A program made the position numbers and the translations under genes. From contig NZ_JACOFU010000002.1 of NCBI RefSeq assembly GCF_014284275.1, positions 418,623 to 482,622 on the forward strand: a stretch of 64,000 nucleotides of DNA, written 5' to 3'. The stretch is from Affinundibacterium amnicola (lineage in GTDB: Bacteria > Pseudomonadota > Gammaproteobacteria > Burkholderiales > Burkholderiaceae_D). This document shows positions 57,976 to 64,000 of this stretch, piece after piece; the first letter of the stretch is position 1, and each line of letters opens with the position of its first letter. The notes beneath the pieces were generated by a model. It had not been told where the DNA came from. It did no database searches and worked only from the letters and a program-made list of their open reading frames with translations.

Positions 57976-59595
57976 TCAACGATGCCGTTTGGTCAAAGCC
58001 TTTAACAAACCTTTGGTCGAACTATCGTATTCTTCTTTCACCGCTGTTGGATCTAGACTAATCAATTGCTGCGCGAGCGACTTACCTAATTCCACGCCCC
58101 ATTGATCGAAAGCGTTGATATCCCAGATGACTGATTGCACAAACACTTTATGTTCGTACAAGGCAATCAAGGCGCCGAGTGAGCGTGGCGTTAATGAATC
58201 AAGCAACAAAGTTGAAGTTGGGCGATTGCCTTCGAAGACGCGCGGCGCTAACATTTTTTCTGGCAGATCACCGAGTTCAGCGCGCACTTCATCAATATTT
58301 TTTCCCCAAGCCATGGCTTTGGACTGTGCAAAACAGTTCGCCAACAGCGCTTGATTATGACCCGGCAAACCCGCGTCATCATCGGCGACTACGATAAAGT
58401 CGGTAGGAATAATCGTCGCGCCTTGATGTAGTAATTGGAAGTAAGCATGTTGACCGTTCGTACCCGCTTCACCAAACAGGATCGGTGAAGTCGTGTAGTC
58501 CACTCGCTGACCTTCGCGCGTCACCGACTTGCCGTTGCTTTCCATTTCTAGCTGCTGTAAGTAGGCTGGCAAGCGCGTCATCCGTTGGTGATACGGTGCG
58601 ATCGACAAAGCCTGCAAGCCGAGGAAATTGATATTCCAAACACCGATCAAGGCCATCAAGACCGGCAAATTTTGTTCCAACGGTGCTTGCGCAAAGTGCA
58701 AATCCATCTCGTGCGCACCCGCCAACATTTCCTCAAAACGATCAGCGCCAACGTATAAAGCAATCGACAAACCAATCGCACTCCACATGGAGTAACGACC
58801 ACCTGCCCAGTTCCAAAATGGGAATACGTTTTCTTCTGCGATACCAAAGGCTTTCGCCGCTTTGACATTCGTACTCAATGCGACGAAATGTTGGCGGATT
58901 TGATCTTCAGGGCATCCATGATTCAACATCCACTCACGTGCAGTGCGGGCATTGGTCAAGGTTTCCATCGTGGTGAAAGTCTTGGATGCGACCACGATCA
59001 AGGTTGTTTCTGGATCAGCGTTTTCCAAAGAATCGGCGACGTGACGACCATCGACATTCGAGACAAAATGCAGCGACAGATTTTTTTGTGACCACGGTGC
59101 TAATGCGATACAGGCCATTTGCGGTCCGAGATCCGAACCACCGATGCCGATATTGATAATCGTACGAATTGGTTTTCCGGTATAACCCAACCAACGACCT
59201 TCACGCACTGCATCGCTGAAGCTACGCATTTGTGCCAACACACTATGCACATCCGCCGCGATATTTTCACCGTTGAGCATGAATTTCTCGCCCTTAGGCA
59301 AACGCAATACCGTATGTAAGACAGCACGATTTTCGGTGTTATTAATCGCTTCGCCGCGCAACATCGCATCACGGCGAGACTCCACTTCTTGCTGACGCGC
59401 CAGTGCTAACAAATTGAGTTTCGCCGTGGTGTCCATGCGTTGCTTGGAATAGTCCAACAACATGCCACAAGCGGAAGCAGAAAAGTGTGTAAAGCGCTGC
59501 GGATCGGCGCGAAACAACTCTTTTAAGCTCGGCATATTATTCGCGCGTTGCTGTAACAAACACCACAATGGGGTACGAGAAACTGAGATAGCCAT
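57976..59595 (-). CDS. pgi: Glucose-6-phosphate isomerase
   Basis: Interconverts glucose 6-phosphate and fructose 6-phosphate. The 539-residue protein has the signatures INIGIGGSDLGPQMA, VASKTFTTMETLTNA, FWNWAGGRYSMWSAIGL and GEAGTNGQHAYFQLLHQG. The C-terminal VFVQSVIWDINAFDQWGVEL and active-site Lys region (STKGLLKALTKRH) are also present. It is downstream of edd and eda on the same strand, but the eda-pgi spacer contains a mobile-type element. Confidence 0.97.
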   Translation of the reverse strand: MAISVSRTPLWCLLQQRANNMPSLKELFRADPQRFTHFSASACGMLLDYSKQRMDTTAKLNLLALARQQEVESRRDAMLRGEAINNTENRAVLHTVLRLPKGEKFMLNGENIAADVHSVLAQMRSFSDAVREGRWLGYTGKPIRTIINIGIGGSDLGPQMACIALAPWSQKNLSLHFVSNVDGRHVADSLENADPETTLIVVASKTFTTMETLTNARTAREWMLNHGCPEDQIRQHFVALSTNVKAAKAFGIAEENVFPFWNWAGGRYSMWSAIGLSIALYVGADRFEEMLAGAHEMDLHFAQAPLEQNLPVLMALIGVWNINFLGLQALSIAPYHQRMTRLPAYLQQLEMESNGKSVTREGQRVDYTTSPILFGEAGTNGQHAYFQLLHQGATIIPTDFIVVADDDAGLPGHNQALLANCFAQSKAMAWGKNIDEVRAELGDLPEKMLAPRVFEGNRPTSTLLLDSLTPRSLGALIALYEHKVFVQSVIWDINAFDQWGVELGKSLAQQLISLDPTAVKEEYDSSTKGLLKALTKRHR

Positions 59596-59636
59596 GATCT
59601 AGAAAAAACCTGTAAAAAAGTGATTTAAAATCCAAA

Positions 59637-59895
59637 CCTCTCAACACAAAGACATAGAGATAGGAAGAAAAGTCGAAGAAAAAACGCACCAAATTTGTAA
59701 TGCCGTTCAGTTAAGTTCAAAAAATCGAGGTGTCATCCCTGCGTAGGCAGGGATCCAGTGTCTTTGTGCTTTTACGACACTAGATTCCCGCCTTCGCGGG
59801 AATGACAGTTCGTAGGACAGGGCTTAACTAAACGGCATTACACTAAACTGTGATTTTCTCTTGCTTCTTCTCCTTTATCTCTGTGCCTCTGTGCC
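59637..59895. repeat. GCAGAG-type palindrome, copy 2, apparently interrupted
   Basis: The left arm at about 59637-59670 (CTCAACACAAAGACATAGAG then ATAGGAAGAAAAG) and the right arm at about 59860-59895 (CTTCTTCTCCTTTATCTCTG then TGCCTCTGTG) are imperfect complements. They are of the same kind as the arms at 62746-62864. Between them sits the 147-bp MITE-like element, which suggests that the element inserted into an older palindrome. Confidence 0.6.
59696..59842. mobile_element. MITE-like element with 20-bp terminal inverted repeats
   Basis: The terminal inverted repeats are TGTAATGCCGTTCAGTTAAG at 59696-59715 and its complement at 59823-59842, with one mismatch (C/T at position 12). No coding capacity. 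Inside lies a second palindrome: TGTCATCCCTGCGTAGGCAG (from 59731) against CGCCTTCGCGGGAATGACAG (to 59808), a sequence of the TGTCATTCCCGCGAAGGCGGG type that is dispersed in many proteobacteria. No clear target-site duplication was found. A transposase acting in trans is presumed, but its family is not identified. Confidence 0.75.
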
Positions 59896-59911
59896 AAATG
59901 GTTTTAATTGA

Positions 59912-60553
59912 TTATTTACCTGCCGCCGCAGCCTGCGCAGCCAATTGTCCAATTGCTGCCCAATCATTACTACCAATCAAATTCGCCGGACACATCCACG
60001 AGCCACCGACACACAAAACATTCGATTGCTGTAGCAAAGTCGGCGTAGCTTCCACCGTCACGCCGCCCGTCAAACAAAATTTCACATCCGGAAATGGACC
60101 GCCAAGTGCTTTTGCCATTTTGACGCTACCAACGATATCAGATGGGAACAGCTTCACCACGTTAAAACCATGTTCCAGTGCCAGCATCAAATCGCTCGCA
60201 CCACCTACACCAGGGAAATACGGCAGACCAGATTCTGCAGCCGCTTTTGCCAACACGGGCGTGATGCCGGGGCTGATACCAAACGCCGCGCCAGTATTAC
60301 GCACGGCATCCAGTTGCGCTGGCGTCAAAATCGTCCCGGCACCGACCGTCACTGTTGGGCAAGCCTTCACGACTTCGCGTAAAACCGCCATCGCATTCGG
60401 CGTGCGCAAAGTGATTTCGACGGCTGGCAAACCATTTTCAGCCAAGGTCGTCACGCAACGAATCGCTTGATCAACGTCATCTGTAACCAAAATAGGCAGC
60501 ACACGTACTTGTGCCAGTTGAGAAATAATCGCGGCTGTCGTCATAGTCATCAT
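59912..60553 (-). CDS. eda: KDPG aldolase (2-keto-3-deoxy-6-phosphogluconate aldolase)
   Basis: Last enzyme of the Entner-Doudoroff pathway; splits KDPG to pyruvate and glyceraldehyde 3-phosphate. The 213-residue protein has the catalytic Glu in LPAVEITLRTPNA and the Schiff-base Lys in FNVVKLFPSDIVG. VGAGTILTPAQLDA, ISPGITPVL and FCLTGGVTVE are further family motifs. It follows edd by about 150 bp, with a palindromic repeat in the gap. Confidence 0.96.
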   Translation of the reverse strand: MMTMTTAAIISQLAQVRVLPILVTDDVDQAIRCVTTLAENGLPAVEITLRTPNAMAVLREVVKACPTVTVGAGTILTPAQLDAVRNTGAAFGISPGITPVLAKAAAESGLPYFPGVGGASDLMLALEHGFNVVKLFPSDIVGSVKMAKALGGPFPDVKFCLTGGVTVEATPTLLQQSNVLCVGGSWMCPANLIGSNDWAAIGQLAAQAAAAGK

Positions 60554-60605
60554 GGTCTCACTTCAAAACGGTAAATTATTAAACTTCAAAATTATTAAAA
60601 TCAAA

Positions 60606-60685
60606 AGCTTTGGCGCAGAGGTCGCAGAGAATAAATGCAATTTTGATCCAAATCTCCGCGCTCTCTGCGCCTCTGCGTCTAAAGT
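60606..60685. repeat. GCAGAG-type intergenic palindrome, copy 3
   Basis: Left arm with GGCGCAGAGGTCGCAGAGA (60612-60630) and right arm with TCTCCGCGCTCTCTGCGCC then TCTGCGTC (60653-60679) lie between edd and eda. The core matches the palindromes at 7844-7908 and 62746-62864. Confidence 0.75.
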
Positions 60686-60702
60686 TTTTCTGCTCTAGTT
60701 AT

Positions 60703-62550
60703 TCAAATAAACAAAGTCGAAGCACCATGCTCTGGCGATGTCACGACGCGGCGTTGCGCGACGAATAAATCTCTTCCATAGCCATAACTGCTGTCGATAC
60801 TCACTGTCGGATTAGTGCGCGCCGCCCAAGTTGCTTCATCAACTAAAGCACGCAATTCACCGGTATGCACATTTAACTCGATCATGTCGCCATCTCGCAC
60901 TTTGCCAAGTGGACCGCCTTGTGCAACTTCTGGACTCACATGCAAAGCCGCGGGAACTTTGCCGGATGCGCCTGACATACGGCCATCTGTTACCAAGGCG
61001 ACTTTATAGCCAGCCGACATTAAGCTACCTAGCACTGGTGTGAAATGATGTAACTCCGGCATACCGTTCGCCTGTGGTCCTTGGAAGATCACGACCGCGA
61101 CGAAATCTTGGTTGAGTTGCCCTGCTTTGTAGGCACCTACTAAGGCGTCTTGCGATTCAAATACTTTGGCTGGCGCACGCACTATCCAGGCCTCTTCTGG
61201 CACGGCAGACGCTTTGACAATCGCACGACCTAAGTTACCTTGCAACAAGCGCAGGCCACCTGTTGCGGCAAATGGTTCGTCGACATTGCGGACAACCGCA
61301 GGATCACTTGATCTTTCAGGATGGGCAATGAACGCCACTTTGCCATCTTGTAATTCTGGACGTGTCGTGTGCGATGCCAAACCTTGATCACCAAATACCG
61401 TCATGACATCCGCATGCATCAAGCCTTGCGATAATAATTCGCGGATCACGAATGTCGGACCGCCCGCATCTTCAAAGGCATTCACGTCTGCAGTACCGTT
61501 GGGATAAACGCGCGTCAATAATGGAATCACCGAGGACAATTCATCAAAATCTTGCCAGTCGATGATGATGCCTGCGGCACGAGCGACGGCGATCCAGTGA
61601 ATCGTATGATTGGTAGAACCGCCAGTCGCCAACAAGGCGATCACCGCGTTCACGATAGTCTTTTCATTCACAACATGACCGATAGGACGATAATCACCAC
61701 CTGCTTCGGTCAACTTCAATACTTGTTCAACCGCCGCATCCGTCAAAACATGACGCAGAGGGTCGGATGGATGCACAAATGCAGAGCCTGGCAGATGTAA
61801 CCCCATCGCCTCTAACAACATTTGATTACTGTTTGCCGTGCCGTAGAACGTGCAGGTACCAGCACTATGATAGGCAGCGCTCTCCGCCGCCAACAATTCT
61901 TCTTTGGTCGCTTTACCTTGCGCATAACGTTCACGCACTGCTGCTTTTTCTTTATTCGACAAACCAGAACCCATAGGGCCTGCTGGAATAAAGACGGTCG
62001 GCAAATGACCGAATGCCAAAGCGCCGATCAATAAACCCGGCACAATTTTGTCGCAAATACCAAGACACAGAGTCGCATCGAATGCATCATGCGACAAAGC
62101 AATCGCCGTTGCTTGCGCAATCACATCACGTGAGAACAAAGATAATTCCATACCTGGACGACCTTGCGTCACGCCATCACACATCGCTGGCACGCCGCCA
62201 GCGACTTGGGCTGTCGCGTTGAATCGTAATGCCGCTTCTTTAATTTGATCAGGGTAAGTTGCGTAAGGCTGATGCGCCGATAACATATCGTTGTAAGCTG
62301 TCACGATACCGATATTCGGTTTCTGCGCCTGATTCAACCAGATTTTAGTCTTACTATCCGCCGCCGCATTCGCATGCGCCTGATTCGCACAAGATAAGCT
62401 GGCGCGACGCGGGCCACGGTTGCGCAGTTGTTCTAAGCGCACCAAGTATTCAGCACGCAAAATCTTGCTGCGTTCAGTAATGCGCTGCGTAACTGCATCA
62501 ACTACTTTGTTGATTGCAACTTGATTTATATTTTGTCCAGAAGTCGTCAT
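60703..62550 (-). CDS. edd: Phosphogluconate dehydratase
   Basis: Iron-sulfur dehydratase that converts 6-phosphogluconate to KDPG in the Entner-Doudoroff pathway. The protein is about 615 residues from the ATG at 62550; an extension to 62595 is not supported. IlvD/Edd motifs are [87 protein letters not shown] and [18 protein letters not shown]. They include the Cys residues expected to bind the 4Fe-4S cluster. It is divergent from zwf, which makes its precursor. Confidence 0.97.
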   Translation of the reverse strand: MTTSGQNINQVAINKVVDAVTQRITERSKILRAEYLVRLEQLRNRGPRRASLSCANQAHANAAADSKTKIWLNQAQKPNIGIVTAYNDMLSAHQPYATYPDQIKEAALRFNATAQVAGGVPAMCDGVTQGRPGMELSLFSRDVIAQATAIALSHDAFDATLCLGICDKIVPGLLIGALAFGHLPTVFIPAGPMGSGLSNKEKAAVRERYAQGKATKEELLAAESAAYHSAGTCTFYGTANSNQMLLEAMGLHLPGSAFVHPSDPLRHVLTDAAVEQVLKLTEAGGDYRPIGHVVNEKTIVNAVIALLATGGSTNHTIHWIAVARAAGIIIDWQDFDELSSVIPLLTRVYPNGTADVNAFEDAGGPTFVIRELLSQGLMHADVMTVFGDQGLASHTTRPELQDGKVAFIAHPERSSDPAVVRNVDEPFAATGGLRLLQGNLGRAIVKASAVPEEAWIVRAPAKVFESQDALVGAYKAGQLNQDFVAVVIFQGPQANGMPELHHFTPVLGSLMSAGYKVALVTDGRMSGASGKVPAALHVSPEVAQGGPLGKVRDGDMIELNVHTGELRALVDEATWAARTNPTVSIDSSYGYGRDLFVAQRRVVTSPEHGASTLFI

Positions 62551-62671
62551 AGTTTTGTGGGTGTATCTAATTCGAATAACTGAAAGATAGCACAAAAACA
62601 GAAAAAAACTGTAACAAACTTTCAGAAAAGCGATATTTTTCCATTTAAAACATAAAAACCATCAAAAATAT

Positions 62672-62686
62672 CGTAATGAAACTACA
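62672..62686. promoter_or_regulatory. Candidate HexR-type operator
   Basis: CGTAATGAAACTACA, read on the minus strand as TGTAGTTTCATTACG, resembles the TGTARTTxxATTACA palindrome reported for HexR, which controls zwf, edd, eda and gap in several proteobacteria. It lies between divergent edd and zwf, where a HexR site would be expected. No hexR gene is visible in the window, and the assignment is by eye. Confidence 0.35.
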
Positions 62687-62745
62687 TTTTTGAAGAAATA
62701 TGGTTTAAGCTATGGCATAATTTATGGCGTTAAAAGTTCAATTCA

Positions 62746-62864
62746 AAACCCCTCAACGCAGAGACACCGAGACACTGAGGAAAAGCAAAACAGAGGAGTT
62801 CGTGGCTCGTTTCGCTTTTCTCCTTTTAAACTCTGCGCCTCTGTGTCTCGGCGTTGAGGGGTTT
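62746..62864. repeat. GCAGAG-type intergenic palindrome, copy 4
   Basis: Left arm AAACCCCTCAACGCAGAGAC continuing to GAGGAAAAG, right arm starting CTTTTCTCC and ending CTCGGCGTTGAGGGGTTT. The outer 13-14 bp pair perfectly. It ends about 60 bp before the zwf start and may shape the zwf leader transcript. Confidence 0.78.
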
Positions 62865-62927
62865 AAAAATGTTCATTAATTTCAACAAACGAAATTATTT
62901 TTCTAATTAGGATTAAACGGAGTCCAC

Positions 62928-64000
62928 ATGACTACTTTTGTATTGTTTGGCGGTACTGGCGATCTGGCAAAACGCAAGATCATTCCTGCACTGTACAGCG
63001 CGTTCGTCAATGGACGTCTTGATCCCGAATTTAGTTTTATCGGTGCTGCGCGTGAAGCACTCAGCGATGATGATTTCCGCACCCGCGTTGCGGCGAGCAT
63101 AGAAACTTATGCGGCAAAAGCGAATGGCACGCCGGAACAATTAGCAGCCTTCTTGGCACTCACGGGTTACTCGAAAATTGATGCAAAAGTACCGGGTGAT
63201 TTTGATGCATTGAAAGCGCGGGTCAATGCAGACACTACAAAAGCAAAATTATTCTATCTGGCGATCGGCCCTGACATTTTCATTCCAGTCGTCGAGCAAT
63301 TATCTAAACATGGTCTGGTTGAAGGCAATGCCCGCGTTGTAGTCGAAAAACCTTTGGGTCGCGATGCAAAATCTGCCAAGGAAATCAATTCAGCTTTGCG
63401 CACTTATTTAAACGAAAATCAAATCTATCGTATCGACCATTACCTCGGTAAAGAAATGGTGCAGAATTTGTTTGCACTACGTTTTGCTAACTCTTTCCTT
63501 GAGCCTTTGTGGAACCGCAAATGGATACAAGACGTACAAATCTCCATCTCTGAACAAGTCGGCGTAGAAACCCGTGGTGATTTCTATGACAAAACAGGCG
63601 CATTGCGTGACATGGTGCAAAACCATTTATTGCAATTAGTTTCTATCGTCGCAATGGAACCGCCAGTCAATGCCAATCCTGATGCCATCCGTGATGAAAA
63701 AGTCAAAGTCTTACGTGCACTACGCAAATTCACTGCGGATGACGTAGCGAAGAAAACGGTACGTGGACAATATCGCGCTGGTGCGGTCGATGGCAAACCT
63801 GTCATTGGCTATCAACATGAACCTGGCGTACCAACTTCCAGCCGTGCCGAAACCTTTGTCGCCATTCGCGCTGAGATTGATAACTGGCGCTGGGCTGGCG
63901 TACCGTTCTACCTGCGTACAGGTAAGCGTATGGCAAGTCGCTGCGCTGAAATTACGATTAATTTCAAACCAATTCCGTATTCCATTTTCGGCAAAGGCCA
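62928..64000 (+). CDS. zwf: Glucose-6-phosphate 1-dehydrogenase, truncated by the window edge
   Basis: First step of the oxidative pentose phosphate and Entner-Doudoroff routes, making 6-phosphogluconolactone and NADPH. About 357 residues are visible; the C-terminus lies outside the window. The nucleotide motif is FVLFGGTGDLAKRKIIPALY. The catalytic segment is YRIDHYLGKEMVQNLFALRF. EKPLGRDAKSA, GVETRGDFYDKTGALRDMVQ and YLRTGKRM are also typical. GGAG lies 5-6 bases upstream of the ATG at 62928. It is divergent from edd. Confidence 0.96.
   Translation, partial: MTTFVLFGGTGDLAKRKIIPALYSAFVNGRLDPEFSFIGAAREALSDDDFRTRVAASIETYAAKANGTPEQLAAFLALTGYSKIDAKVPGDFDALKARVNADTTKAKLFYLAIGPDIFIPVVEQLSKHGLVEGNARVVVEKPLGRDAKSAKEINSALRTYLNENQIYRIDHYLGKEMVQNLFALRFANSFLEPLWNRKWIQDVQISISEQVGVETRGDFYDKTGALRDMVQNHLLQLVSIVAMEPPVNANPDAIRDEKVKVLRALRKFTADDVAKKTVRGQYRAGAVDGKPVIGYQHEPGVPTSSRAETFVAIRAEIDNWRWAGVPFYLRTGKRMASRCAEITINFKPIPYSIFGKG

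Larger units (their letters stand above)
62551..62927. other. Divergent edd-zwf control region
   Basis: AT-rich region of about 377 bp that should contain both promoters. It holds a HexR-like operator candidate and a long palindrome, both listed separately. No gene was recognised. Confidence 0.55.

Noticed and set aside
59696-59842. Insertion sequence with its own transposase
   Set aside because: The element is only 147 bp and has no coding frame of useful length.
57805-62864. CRISPR array
   Set aside because: The repeats in this part are single palindromes of different families, without regular spacing or direct repeats and spacers.

Overview
The window looks like chromosomal DNA of a betaproteobacterium in the Burkholderiales, most likely an Oxalobacteraceae of the Undibacterium/Herminiimonas type. 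This is inference from a moderate-to-low GC for the group, a general Gram-negative porin, the maeB-thiL-pgpA-pncC-pyrF neighbourhood, an Entner-Doudoroff cluster (zwf // edd-eda, pgi) and many c-di-GMP and HDOD regulators. No rRNA, CRISPR array, transposase or prophage module was seen. Most genes are ordinary housekeeping genes, with a few accessory cassettes between them.

Layout. 0-5 kb: a truncated secreted repeat protein, diacylglycerol kinase, and a soluble GAF histidine kinase convergent with a REC-DUF3369-HD-GYP regulator. 5-10.6 kb: IclR regulator, signal peptidase I, gap, an acetyltransferase and transketolase. 10.7-14.2 kb: a polyamine/ATP-grasp cluster made of a fused SpeD-SpeE enzyme, a YgiB-like lipoprotein, a glutathionylspermidine-synthetase-like ligase (YgiC/YjfC type) and a DUF350 membrane protein. 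14.2-21.4 kb: rsmE, a secreted unknown, a DUF4214-cyclophilin fusion lipoprotein, a methyltransferase and a secreted M4 protease. 22-30 kb: maeB, two unknowns, thiL, pgpA, pncC, pyrF, gcdH. 30.3-35.4 kb: tRNA-Arg(CCT), Uup, MurJ, tRNA-Ser(GGA), and a Phd/RelE toxin-antitoxin pair whose toxin has an in-frame TGA and which lies between the tRNA-Ser gene and a partial copy of its 3' end. 35.7-44.4 kb: M61 and M1 metallopeptidases, an orphan receiver protein, maiA, a DUF349 protein and a His-rich secreted protein. 44.6-46.9 kb: HDOD and GGDEF signalling proteins. 47-50 kb: a porin and a GDSL lipoprotein. 50.1-52.6 kb: a four-gene operon of the bufferin/HvfABC type (Cys-containing DUF2282 precursor, DUF692 MNIO enzyme, DUF2063 partner, DoxX). 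52.8-54.6 kb: S4 protein, bacteriohemerythrin, YjfB-like protein, mobB. 54.7-64 kb: ppc, pgi, eda, edd and a divergent, truncated zwf.

The two most interesting systems are the polyamine-ligase cluster and the bufferin-like RiPP operon. In the first, one bifunctional enzyme could make spermidine next to a ligase whose known relatives join spermidine to a C-terminal glycine, and the adjacent lipoprotein ends in Gly-Gly-Gly. In the second, a four-cysteine secreted peptide is encoded with its probable modifying enzymes. The intergenic spaces of the central-carbon genes also hold several long palindromes, one of them apparently split by a 147-bp MITE-like element. All family assignments rest on motif recognition and gene order by eye; no database search was run.
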